Below, in pieces: positions 1-5,350 of a stretch of DNA of 7,179 nt. Positions within the stretch are counted from its first letter, which is position 1. Each line of letters opens with the position of its first letter. The stretch is from Burkholderiaceae bacterium (lineage in GTDB: Bacteria > Pseudomonadota > Gammaproteobacteria > Burkholderiales > Burkholderiaceae_D): positions 1 to 7,179 of the forward strand of contig JAIELO010000448.1 in NCBI GenBank assembly GCA_019752915.1, written 5' to 3'. A program made the position numbers and the translations under genes. The notes beneath the pieces are model-generated. The model made no database searches. It was given only the letters and a program-made list of their open reading frames with translations, and was not told the origin of the DNA.

Positions 1-63
1 CTGCGCCGTTATGGCGCCAGCCGGGTCAGTAATCTGGTGTTTGCCCGCACCCCACCCCGTTAA
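1..63 (+). CDS. comF: C-terminal tail of a probable ComF-family phosphoribosyltransferase (partial, 5' end outside window)
   Basis: The first base opens a reading frame with no start that ends in TAA at 61-63. It encodes the 20-residue tail LRRYGASRVSNLVFARTPPR. This matches the usual end of ComF-type proteins, in which a final helix with G-A-x-x-V is followed by a strand of the form V-x-x-L-V-x-A-R-T. ComF proteins are PRTase-fold proteins linked to DNA uptake and competence. The gene sits 20 bp upstream of trmL on the same strand, so the two are probably co-transcribed. Only the tail is visible, so the catalytic PRPP loop and zinc-finger cysteines cannot be checked, and the call rests on the tail pattern alone. 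Confidence 0.55.
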   Translation: MRRYGASRVSNLVFARTPPR

Positions 64-71
64 ACCGTATC

Positions 72-77
72 AAGGAG
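72..77 (+). promoter_or_regulatory. Shine-Dalgarno sequence for trmL, supporting a GTG start
   Basis: AAGGAG lies six bases upstream of the GTG at 84-86. It decides the start: no ATG in this frame falls at the family's conserved N-terminus, and translation from the GTG gives the expected MFHVVLVEPEIPPNTGN. Confidence 0.8.
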
Positions 78-83
78 AAGTCC

Positions 84-554
84 GTGTTTCATGTCGTACT
101 CGTCGAGCCAGAAATTCCACCCAACACGGGCAATGTGATCCGCCTGTGCGCCAACACGGGCGTGCAGTTGCATCTGATCGAGCCGCTCGGCTTTCCACTC
201 GATGACAGCAAACTGAAACGCGCCGGCCTCGATTACCACGAATACGCGCGCATGCAGGTGCACGCCGACTGGGCCGCGTTTCTGGCGGCCGTACAACCCG
301 ATCCGCAGCGCATGTTCGCCATGACCACCCACGGTTCCTCGCCGTTTGCGCAGGCAACGTTCCAGCCCGGCGATGTGTTCGTGTTCGGTTCGGAAACGCG
401 CGGTCTGGCACCGGCGCTGCGCGACAGCTTTGCACCGGCCCAGCGCATCCGCCTGCCGATGCGCCCCGATAACCGCAGCATGAATCTGTCGAACACGGTG
501 GCGGTGGTGGTATTTGAAGCGTGGCGCCAGAACGGCTACGCCGGCGGCGCCTGA
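84..554 (+). CDS. trmL: tRNA (cytidine(34)-2'-O)-methyltransferase, SPOUT family TrmL
   Basis: This 156-aa protein is about the length of E. coli TrmL. The family uses S-adenosylmethionine to 2'-O-methylate the wobble base of tRNA-Leu isoacceptors in the cytoplasm, stabilising codon-anticodon pairing. The SPOUT signature is visible in order: the N-terminal EPEIPPNTGN at residues 8-17 followed by R20 and CANTG, the glycine-rich FVFGSETRGLAP at about 99-110, and the C-terminal block RLPMRPDNRSMNLSNTVAV from about 123, which forms the trefoil knot and AdoMet pocket. The GTG start is supported by AAGGAG six bases upstream. The gene follows probable comF by 20 bp and converges on rfaE2. No truncation or missing key residue is seen. 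Confidence 0.95.
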   Translation: MFHVVLVEPEIPPNTGNVIRLCANTGVQLHLIEPLGFPLDDSKLKRAGLDYHEYARMQVHADWAAFLAAVQPDPQRMFAMTTHGSSPFAQATFQPGDVFVFGSETRGLAPALRDSFAPAQRIRLPMRPDNRSMNLSNTVAVVVFEAWRQNGYAGGA

Positions 555-571
555 GACGGCAAAGTTGCAAG

Positions 572-595
572 ACTGCCGGGCTAGCGCCCGGCAGT
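572..595. terminator. Perfect hairpin between convergent trmL and rfaE2, probable bidirectional terminator
   Basis: ACTGCCGGGC at 572-581 and GCCCGGCAGT at 586-595 form a perfect 10-bp GC-rich stem around the tetraloop TAGC. It lies 18 bases after the trmL stop and 18 bases before the rfaE2 stop on the opposite strand, which is the expected place for a shared terminator. The U-tract is weak. On + the stem is followed by AAAAG, and on - by CTTGCAACTTT, so intrinsic termination may be inefficient or aided by other factors. Confidence 0.6.
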
Positions 596-613
596 AAAAG
601 CCACCTTAGTGCA

Positions 614-1096
614 TCAAGGCCGCTGCGCGCGCACCTTGGTCAACAGCTTGGTGGTCGAACGATCGTGTTCGAAATTGATCGCGACGGCCTCGCCGCCATA
701 GGCCAGCACGGCCAACCCTTCGGGGATTTCATCCATGCGGTAATCGCCGCCCTTGGCGTAAATTTCCGGACGCGCTGCCAGCACTGCTTCGAGCGCCGTA
801 TCCTCATCAAAATCGACCACCAGATCGACCGCTTGCAAGGCGGCCAGCACCGCCATGCGGTCTTCGCAGGTGTTGAGCGGACGGTCATCGCCCTTGCCCA
901 GACGCTTGACGGAAGCGTCGGTATTCGCCGCCACCACCAGTGACGCGCCCAGTGCACGCGCCTGTGCCAGATAGGTAACGTGGCCACGGTGCAGGATGTC
1001 AAACACACCGTTGGTCATGACTACGGGCTTGGGCAGCGCTGCCACGCGCGCTGCCAGCTCGTCGCGGCTGCAGATTTTCTTTTCGAATTGTGGCAT
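614..1096 (-). CDS. rfaE2: D-glycero-beta-D-manno-heptose 1-phosphate adenylyltransferase
   Basis: This 160-aa cytoplasmic nucleotidyltransferase transfers AMP from ATP to heptose 1-phosphate, giving ADP-heptose for the LPS inner core. It corresponds to the C-terminal half of E. coli HldE. The separate short protein shows the split rfaE1/rfaE2 form common in betaproteobacteria. Visible motifs are NGVFDILHRGH at 29-39 with the catalytic HxGH, the RP-N-x5-R helix near 72-80, KGGDY at 115-119 (the heptose-phosphate site) and RSTTK at 146-150. The ATG at 1094-1096 has a good Shine-Dalgarno, GAGGAAG on the - strand at 1103-1109. It lies 36 bp downstream of pilU on the same strand, so the two are likely one transcript ending at the hairpin at 572-595. 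Confidence 0.95.
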   Translation of the reverse strand: MPQFEKKICSRDELAARVAALPKPVVMTNGVFDILHRGHVTYLAQARALGASLVVAANTDASVKRLGKGDDRPLNTCEDRMAVLAALQAVDLVVDFDEDTALEAVLAARPEIYAKGGDYRMDEIPEGLAVLAYGGEAVAINFEHDRSTTKLLTKVRAQRP

Positions 1097-1132
1097 GTAT
1101 TACTTCCTCGGTTGATACTGACTATAGACTGA

Positions 1133-2323
1133 TTATTGGATCGCTTGATCGTCGTCCGGCGACGCTTCATCGAGCTGCATGCTGAGCGACCCGGCACCGG
1201 CTGCGCTCGCGCTGCCAGCCTCCTGACGGCCGCCGTGCAGCTTGATCTGCAGGCGCAAACCGTTCACCGAGTCGGCATTGCGCAGCGCCTCTTCATAGGC
1301 AATGTGGCCGCTATTATAGAGTTCATACAGCGCCTGGTCGAAGGTACACATGCCCAGTTCACGGGATTTGTGCATGATCTCCTTAATGTTCTGGAAATTC
1401 CCTTTAAAAATCATCTCGGCAATGGTCGGCGTATTCAGCAGAATTTCGATGGCCGCCTTGCGGCCCGTGCCATCTTCGGTGCGAATCAGACGCTGCGACA
1501 CAATGGCCCGCAAGTTCGACGACAGATCCATCAGCAACTGGTTGCGGCGCTCCTCGGGGAAGAAATTGATGATGCGGTCCATGGTCTGATTGGCGTTATT
1601 AGCGTGCAGCGTGCCCAGACACAGATGCCCCGTCTCGGCAAACGCAATCGCATGCTCCATGGTTTCCGTATCGCGGATCTCGCCGATCAGAATCACATCG
1701 GGTGCCTGCCGCAAGGTGTTTTTCAGGGCGTTATGCCAAGACAGCGTATCGACGCCTACCTCGCGGTGCGTCACCAGACACTGTTTATTCTTGTGGACGT
1801 ATTCGACCGGATCTTCCACCGTGATGATGTGCCCGGCCGAGTTGGCGTTGCGGTAATCGATCATGGCCGCCAGCGTGGTCGACTTGCCGGAACCGGTACC
1901 ACCGACCACCAGCACCAGCCCGCGTTTGCTCATAATCACGTCCTTGAGCACTTCCGGCAGCGCCAGCTTCTCGAAATTAGGAATTTCTGCGGCAATCGTC
2001 CGGATCACCATGCTCACACACTGCTGCTGCACAAACACGTTCACGCGAAAGCGGCACAGATCAGGTAGCGAGATGGCGAAATTACATTCAAGCTCGGTTT
2101 CAAACTCCTGCTGCTGCTTCTCGTTCATGATCGACAAGGCCAGCGCACGCGTCACCGGCCCGCTCAGTTTCTGCTGGCTGAGCGGCTTCATGGCGCCCTG
2201 CGCCTTCACACTGGGCGGGAAATCGGCGGCGATAAACAGATCGGAAGCGCCCATCTGATGCATCGCCCTGAGCAATTTATGCAGATAGGCTTGCGCTTCT
2301 TGCGGACCAAGTGGAGAGGACAT
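1133..2323 (-). CDS. pilU: Type IV pilus retraction ATPase PilU
   Basis: This is a 396-aa cytoplasmic hexameric ATPase of the GspE/PilT family. PilU works with PilT at the base of the type IVa pilus to power retraction, twitching and DNA uptake. The N-terminal PAS-like region carries the GASDLF motif. The ATPase core follows: Walker A GGTGSGKST at about 141-149, the Asp box EDPVEY at 170-175, Walker B VILIGEIRD at 210-218 and the His box HANNANQT at 240-247. The segment NTPTIAEMIFKGN and an acidic, low-complexity Ala/Gly/Ser tail fit PilU rather than PilT. I chose the ATG at 2321-2323 because GAAAGG lies upstream. An in-frame ATG at 2354-2356 would add 11 residues but has no ribosome site and lies inside a TATAAT box. 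pilT itself starts at 6956 on the other strand, an unusual separation. Confidence 0.93.
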   Translation of the reverse strand: MSSPLGPQEAQAYLHKLLRAMHQMGASDLFIAADFPPSVKAQGAMKPLSQQKLSGPVTRALALSIMNEKQQQEFETELECNFAISLPDLCRFRVNVFVQQQCVSMVIRTIAAEIPNFEKLALPEVLKDVIMSKRGLVLVVGGTGSGKSTTLAAMIDYRNANSAGHIITVEDPVEYVHKNKQCLVTHREVGVDTLSWHNALKNTLRQAPDVILIGEIRDTETMEHAIAFAETGHLCLGTLHANNANQTMDRIINFFPEERRNQLLMDLSSNLRAIVSQRLIRTEDGTGRKAAIEILLNTPTIAEMIFKGNFQNIKEIMHKSRELGMCTFDQALYELYNSGHIAYEEALRNADSVNGLRLQIKLHGGRQEAGSASAAGAGSLSMQLDEASPDDDQAIQ

Positions 2324-2354
2324 ACCAGCCTTTCGATGCTTCTGAGCAATCTGC

Positions 2355-2360
2355 ATTATA
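2355..2360 (-). promoter_or_regulatory. Consensus -10 box (TATAAT) for pilU-rfaE2
   Basis: Read on the - strand, 2360 down to 2355 is a perfect TATAAT. It lies 31 bases upstream of the chosen pilU start, giving a 5' leader of about 25 bases. No good -35 hexamer sits at 16-18 bp; the sequence at 17 bp is CCCGAT, and a TTGTCG lies only 12 bp away. The promoter may therefore need an activator or another sigma factor. Confidence 0.5.
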
Positions 2361-2392
2361 TCGGTGCAGACACGACAATCGGGTGAGTTTTA

Positions 2393-2421
2393 TTGCATAC
2401 CAGCATAGGCTGTGTTCAAAT
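2393..2421 (+). promoter_or_regulatory. Weak candidate promoter for oxyR, implying a leaderless or very short-leader mRNA
   Basis: TTGCAT at 2393-2398 and TCAAAT at 2416-2421 are separated by 17 bp. They match the sigma-70 consensus at 3/6 and 4/6 positions. If used, transcription would begin at or next to the ATG at 2428. No Shine-Dalgarno precedes that ATG. The 104-bp divergent region holds no clear four-part OxyR site (ATAG-N7-CTAT repeats), although OxyR proteins often autoregulate. Confidence 0.25.
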
Positions 2422-2427
2422 ACCCGC

Positions 2428-3363
2428 ATGACTCTGACCGAACTGAAATACATCGTCGCTGTTGCACGAGCCAAACACTTCGGCCACGCTGCCGAAGCGT
2501 GCTACGTTGCCCAGCCCACCCTCTCGGTCGCGATCAAGAAACTCGAAGACGAACTGGGCGTCGTACTATTCGAACGCGGCGGCGCGGAAATCTCCGTCAC
2601 GCCGCTGGGTGCGCAGATCGTCGCGCAGGCCGAGCGCGTGCTGGAACAGACTGCCGCCATCAAGGAACTCGCCAAACAGAATAAAGACCCGCTGGCCGGC
2701 CCGTTGCGGCTCGGTGTGATCTACACCATCGGCCCGTATCTGCTGCCGCCGCTGGTCAAAGGCATGATCAGCAGCATGCCGCAGATGCCGCTGATTCTGC
2801 AGGAAAACTACACCGTCAAGCTGCTGGAAATGCTGCGTCAGGGCGAACTCGATGCCGCCATCATGGCACTGCCGCTGCCCGAACACGGCATGTCCGTGCA
2901 GGCCCTGTACGACGAGCCGTTCGTGGTCGCCATGCCAGCCCAGCACGCCTGGTGCAAACGGCGCAGCATCCCCGCCGATGATCTGAAAACGGAAAACATG
3001 CTGTTGCTGGGCAACGGTCACTGCTTCCGCGATCAGGTGCTGGAAGTCTGTCCGGAAATGGCGCGCTACGCCACGCCGGGCAACGGCATGCAGCGCACCT
3101 TCGAAGGCTCCTCGCTGGAAACCATCCGCCACATGGTCGCCAGTGGCATTGGCCTGACCGTGCTGCCGCGCGCCTCGGTGCCGGACATGGATACCAAGGA
3201 TGGCATGCTGCAATTCCGTCCCTTCGACCATCCGGTGCCGTCGCGCCGCGTGGTGATCGTCTGGCGCAAGAGCTTCACCCGCAAAGCCGCCATCGACGCC
3301 GTCTGCGCCGCCGTCGCTAACTGCAACCTGCCCGGCATCACGCCAGTCCAGACCGACAGCTAA
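2428..3363 (+). CDS. oxyR: LysR-type hydrogen peroxide sensor and transcription regulator OxyR
   Basis: This 311-aa protein (E. coli OxyR is 305 aa) is a cytoplasmic tetrameric regulator that activates catalase, peroxiredoxin and other defence genes when peroxide forms an intramolecular disulfide. The N-terminal winged helix-turn-helix covers about residues 1-60 (MTLTELKYIVAVARAKHFGHA, then QPTLSVAIKKLEDELG). The substrate-binding-like domain begins near residue 92. The decisive evidence is GHCFRDQVLEVC, which places the redox cysteines at exactly 199 and 208, the same numbers as in E. coli, with H198 and T100 also kept. The frame is open upstream to an ATG at 2311, inside pilU, but the family N-terminus begins at the ATG at 2428. 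It is divergent from pilU and upstream of ubiA, an order known in Burkholderiales. Confidence 0.96.
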   Translation: MTLTELKYIVAVARAKHFGHAAEACYVAQPTLSVAIKKLEDELGVVLFERGGAEISVTPLGAQIVAQAERVLEQTAAIKELAKQNKDPLAGPLRLGVIYTIGPYLLPPLVKGMISSMPQMPLILQENYTVKLLEMLRQGELDAAIMALPLPEHGMSVQALYDEPFVVAMPAQHAWCKRRSIPADDLKTENMLLLGNGHCFRDQVLEVCPEMARYATPGNGMQRTFEGSSLETIRHMVASGIGLTVLPRASVPDMDTKDGMLQFRPFDHPVPSRRVVIVWRKSFTRKAAIDAVCAAVANCNLPGITPVQTDS

Positions 3364-3371
3364 AACAGCCC

Positions 3372-3414
3372 AAGGCGCAAATGGCAGCGCGACAACTGCG
3401 CTCCGGCTCGCCTT
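3372..3414 (+). terminator. Possible imperfect stem-loop downstream of oxyR
   Basis: AAGGCG at 3372-3377 pairs with CGCCTT at 3409-3414. Nested inside, AGCGC at 3386-3390 pairs with GCGCT at 3398-3402. The structure starts 8 bases after the oxyR stop. The arms are short, the internal loops are large and no U-tract follows, so termination is only a possibility. Confidence 0.3.
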
Positions 3415-3439
3415 CAAATCAGCGCAAGCGCGCGGGATT

Positions 3440-3448
3440 TGCGATAAT
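3440..3448 (+). promoter_or_regulatory. Candidate extended -10 promoter of ubiA
   Basis: TGCGATAAT fits an extended -10 element (TGn followed by GATAAT, 5/6 to consensus). It lies 29 bases before the ubiA ATG, giving a leader of about 20-25 bases. No -35 is recognisable, which extended -10 promoters tolerate. The box overlaps the perfect 10-bp palindrome GATAATTATC (3443-3452), an AT-rich island in GC-rich DNA that could also bind a regulator. Confidence 0.45.
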
Positions 3449-3477
3449 TATCACTTTCCCGCCCGGTCGCACACATA

Positions 3478-4332
3478 ATGAACAAGCTGGCACTGTATTA
3501 CCGTCTGGTCCGACTCGACAAACCCATCGGCACCCTGCTGCTGTTATGGCCCACCCTGTGTGCGCTGTGGATTGCAGCAAACGGGCACCCCGATCCACAG
3601 ATCGTACTGATCTTCGCGCTCGGCACCCTGCTGATGCGCTCGGCCGGTTGCGCCATCAACGACTACGCCGATCAGGATTTCGATAAATACGTCAAGCGCA
3701 CTGCCGAACGGCCCATCACGAGCGGACGCATCAGCGGCAAAGAAGCACTAGCCATCGCCGGCCTGCTGGCCGTGCTGTCGTTCTGCCTGATCCTGCCGCT
3801 CAACGCCCTGACCAAACAGCTCTCCGTGGCGGCCGTCCTGATTGCTGCCAGCTACCCTTACTTCAAACGTTTCTTCGCCATCCCGCAAGCCTATCTGGGC
3901 ATCGCCTTCGGCTTCGGCATCCCGATGGCGTTTGCCGCCATACAGAACAGCGTACCGCTGGTCGCCTGGCTACTCCTGCTGGGTAATGTGTTCTGGGCTG
4001 TAGCCTACGACACCGCCTACGCCATGGTGGACCGCGACGACGACTTAAAAATCGGCATCAAAACCTCGGCCATCACCTTTGGTCGCTATGACGTCGCTGC
4101 CATCATGCTGTGCTATGCCGCCCATCTGGGCCTGCTACTGCTGTGCGGCCAGATGCTGGGACTGGGTCTGTACTTCCTCGCCGGTATCGTCGTGGCCGCC
4201 GGCATCGCCGCCTACCACTACACCCTGATCCGCGGCCGCGAGCGCGACGCCTGCTTCCGCGCCTTCCGCCACAACAACTGGCTGGGCGCCGCCGTCTTTG
4301 CAGGTGTCTTGCTGGACTACGCGTTCCGTTAA
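3478..4332 (+). CDS. ubiA: 4-hydroxybenzoate polyprenyltransferase UbiA
   Basis: This 284-aa integral membrane enzyme (E. coli UbiA is 290 aa) attaches the polyprenyl tail to 4-hydroxybenzoate, an early membrane step of ubiquinone synthesis. The two Mg-pyrophosphate-binding aspartate motifs are intact: NDYADQDFD at residues 61-69, followed by RPITSG, and [13 protein letters not shown] at 177-189. YPYFKR at 126-131 lies between them. Hydrophobic segments near 18-34, 42-53, 91-110, 115-125, 138-155, 160-175, 205-224, 229-245 and 268-282 fit the nine-helix UbiA fold. The ATG at 3478 gives the family N-terminus ([19 protein letters not shown]) but has no evident Shine-Dalgarno. It lies 114 bp after oxyR and probably has its own promoter. 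Confidence 0.97.
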   Translation: MNKLALYYRLVRLDKPIGTLLLLWPTLCALWIAANGHPDPQIVLIFALGTLLMRSAGCAINDYADQDFDKYVKRTAERPITSGRISGKEALAIAGLLAVLSFCLILPLNALTKQLSVAAVLIAASYPYFKRFFAIPQAYLGIAFGFGIPMAFAAIQNSVPLVAWLLLLGNVFWAVAYDTAYAMVDRDDDLKIGIKTSAITFGRYDVAAIMLCYAAHLGLLLLCGQMLGLGLYFLAGIVVAAGIAAYHYTLIRGRERDACFRAFRHNNWLGAAVFAGVLLDYAFR

Positions 4333-4335
4333 TCC

Positions 4336-4379
4336 TATTGAGGCAGCGCAAGCGCCAGCGCCCTGCGCTGCCCACAATA
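4336..4379 (+). terminator. Long stem-loop between ubiA and the DUF883 gene
   Basis: GGCAGCGCA (4342-4350) pairs perfectly with TGCGCTGCC (4364-4372) around a 13-base loop. Beyond a small internal loop (A opposite CA), TATTG (4336-4340) pairs with CAATA (4375-4379), giving 14 paired positions. It starts 4 bases after the ubiA stop. No U-tract follows, so it could be a weak or factor-assisted terminator, or an mRNA-stabilising 3' structure for ubiA. Confidence 0.5.
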
Positions 4380-4409
4380 CAGGATCCCCGCCCCATCCGA
4401 GAGAACAGC

Positions 4410-4778
4410 ATGGAACAGAACCAGCAGAATGGTCAGGACATTGCCGATAGTCAGGCCGCCAGTGCCGAAGCGCGCGTCCGCCTGATGAACGAACTCAAGA
4501 GCTCGATAGACGCCGCCGAAGGCTGGCTGCAGCAAGGCGACGAGAGTGACGGCGCTGGAGCTGCCAGTAGCACATCGGACAGCGCCGCCCGCCAGCAATT
4601 CAACGCAACGCTGCAAACCGCCAGAACCGACCTGCAGCAGCTACAGCAGAGTCTGAAAGCACGCAGCCGCAGCGTCGCGCGCAGCACCGACGCCTACATT
4701 CATGACAATCCGTGGAAATCGGTCGGCATCGGCGCCGCCGTCGGCCTCGCCGTCGGCCTACTCATCAGCCGCAAATAA
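4410..4778 (+). CDS. DUF883 family (ElaB/YqjD-like) membrane-anchored protein
   Basis: This 122-aa protein has the layout of DUF883 proteins. The first 98 residues are hydrophilic and helical, rich in Gln, Ala, Ser and Arg, with heptad-like stretches at 20-45 and 58-92. A short Asp/Gly/Ala/Ser linker lies at about 43-59. The conserved C-terminal anchor starts at HDNPWKSVGIGAAVGLAVG (about 98-116), a glycine-zipper membrane helix ending in SRK. The E. coli relatives YqjD and ElaB sit in the inner membrane and bind ribosomes in stationary phase; transfer of that role here is inference. The ATG at 4410 is chosen because upstream codons in this frame lie in ubiA. The ribosome site is weak (GAGAG). 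It converges on the HiPIP gene across the repeat array that begins one base after its stop. Confidence 0.88.
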   Translation: MEQNQQNGQDIADSQAASAEARVRLMNELKSSIDAAEGWLQQGDESDGAGAASSTSDSAARQQFNATLQTARTDLQQLQQSLKARSRSVARSTDAYIHDNPWKSVGIGAAVGLAVGLLISRK

Positions 4779-4779
4779 A

Positions 4780-4885
4780 AACCGGTGTCAGATCCGACAT
4801 CCGGACACAAGCTCTGCCGTAATAGACTCTAAAACCCGGGGTCAGATCCGACATCTAGACACAAACTCTGCGGTAATGCTCTAGA
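4780..4885 (+). repeat. Left sub-array: two diverged forward copies, 54-bp period
   Basis: Copies at 4780-4816 and 4834-4870 repeat at 54 bp. Similarity continues beyond the 37-bp unit (CTCTGCCGTAATAGACTCTA versus CTCTGCGGTAATGCTCTA), so the duplicated unit is about 52-54 bp. Relative to the right-hand consensus the two copies differ at about 7 and 8 of 37 positions, mostly outside the core. Confidence 0.85.
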
Positions 4886-4890
4886 TTCAG

Positions 4891-5009
4891 TTCAGCTCGT
4901 GTCTGAATGTCGGATCTGACCCCGGTTAAGGTTCAGCTCGTGTCCGAATGTCGGATCTGACCCCGGTTAAGGTTCAGCTCGTGTCTGAATGTCGGATCTG
5001 ACCCCGGTT
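4891..5009 (-). repeat. Right sub-array: three near-identical reversed copies, 41-bp period
   Basis: Copies at 4891-4927, 4932-4968 and 4973-5009 are separated by the 4-bp spacer AAGG (4928-4931 and 4969-4972). The first and third are identical; the second differs only at 4945 (C for T). Each has a small internal hairpin, TTCAG-N7-CTGAA, which the C at 4945 weakens. The uniformity indicates recent tandem expansion. Confidence 0.9.
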
Positions 5010-5012
5010 TGA

Positions 5013-5315
5013 TTAGCCGAACGAGGTGCACCAGCCGGCCGCTGCGACCAGCCGGTTGGCGAACAACGGGCAGGCGCCCATGTCATTGGGGCCATCTTCA
5101 TAGATCTGGCATTTGCTGCATCGGTCGCCCGCTTTGAAGTCGGGGAATTTTTTCGGGTCGACTTTGTCGGCGTTGCTGACGTAGTGGAATTCACGCGCTT
5201 GCGCTTCGTCTTCCCGCAGGGGCTGGCGTTCCTGCGCGCCGGCACTGCGCGCAAACATGGCAGTTAGCGCGGCGGCGCTGCTGCCCAGCATGAAAATCCG
5301 GCGGCTGTTGCTCAT
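5013..5315 (-). CDS. High-potential iron-sulfur protein (HiPIP) with Tat signal
   Basis: This 100-aa precursor is a small periplasmic electron carrier with one [4Fe-4S] cluster that cycles between the 2+ and 3+ states. The cluster cysteines are C66, C69, C82 and C96, in the HiPIP spacing C-x2-C-x12-C-x13-C, with aromatic and glycine residues near the last (GWC). The N-terminus has a twin-arginine signal, SRRIFML at residues 4-10, then a hydrophobic Ala-rich stretch and a likely cleavage site after AGA at residues 25-27. This fits export of the folded, cluster-loaded protein. The ATG at 5313-5315 has GAGGAAA close upstream. It lies 35 bp downstream of proC on the same strand and ends at the repeat array. 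HiPIPs often feed electrons to photosynthetic or respiratory complexes; the partner here is not visible. Confidence 0.93.
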   Translation of the reverse strand: MSNSRRIFMLGSSAAALTAMFARSAGAQERQPLREDEAQAREFHYVSNADKVDPKKFPDFKAGDRCSKCQIYEDGPNDMGACPLFANRLVAAAGWCTSFG

Positions 5316-5350
5316 GTTTTCCTCGCTCGTTGTTGATGCTGTGCTGCAGC

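Larger units (their letters stand above)
4780..5009. repeat. Five-copy inverted/tandem array of a 37-bp REP-like repeat
   Basis: Five copies of one 37-bp unit fill the gap between two convergent genes. Two run forward (4780-4816, 4834-4870) and three run reversed (4891-4927, 4932-4968, 4973-5009). All share the invariant core GTCAGATCCGACAT (or its complement ATGTCGGATCTGAC), an imperfect palindrome. The array starts one base after the DUF883 stop and ends three bases before the HiPIP stop codon. The position between convergent stops, the palindromy and the alternating orientation resemble REP/BIME elements moved by RAYT (Y1) transposases. That assignment is from general knowledge; no transposase gene is in the window and the usual GTAG/GGAG tetranucleotide is not obvious. 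Confidence 0.9.

Noticed and set aside
1136..2068. 310-codon open frame on + antisense to pilU
   Set aside because: It is the antisense shadow of a clearly conserved pilU; its product is His/Arg/Gln-rich with no recognisable domain.
2324..2427. OxyR autoregulatory site in the pilU-oxyR gap
   Set aside because: I looked for four ATAG/CTAT elements at 7-bp spacing and for a T-N11-A dyad and found no convincing match.
2566..3417. 283-codon open frame on - antisense to oxyR
   Set aside because: It is a shadow of oxyR codon bias in GC-rich DNA, with a His/Arg/Asp-rich composition and no motif.
3443..3452. Fur box at GATAATTATC
   Set aside because: Only 10 bp match the AT-rich pattern, while a Fur site spans about 19 bp; a promoter -10 explains it better.
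4110..4409. N-terminal extension of the DUF883 gene into ubiA
   Set aside because: The extra 100 codons are out of frame with ubiA and Arg/Pro-rich, typical of a shadow; the family N-terminus fits the ATG at 4410.
4780..5009. CRISPR array
   Set aside because: Repeat copies change orientation, the spacer in the regular part is a constant 4 bp (AAGG), and there are no unique spacers or cas genes.
4780..5009. Integron attC sites or a complete insertion sequence
   Set aside because: No transposase or integrase frame fits in 230 bp, no cassette genes are present, and I see no attC-type core sites bounding a cassette.
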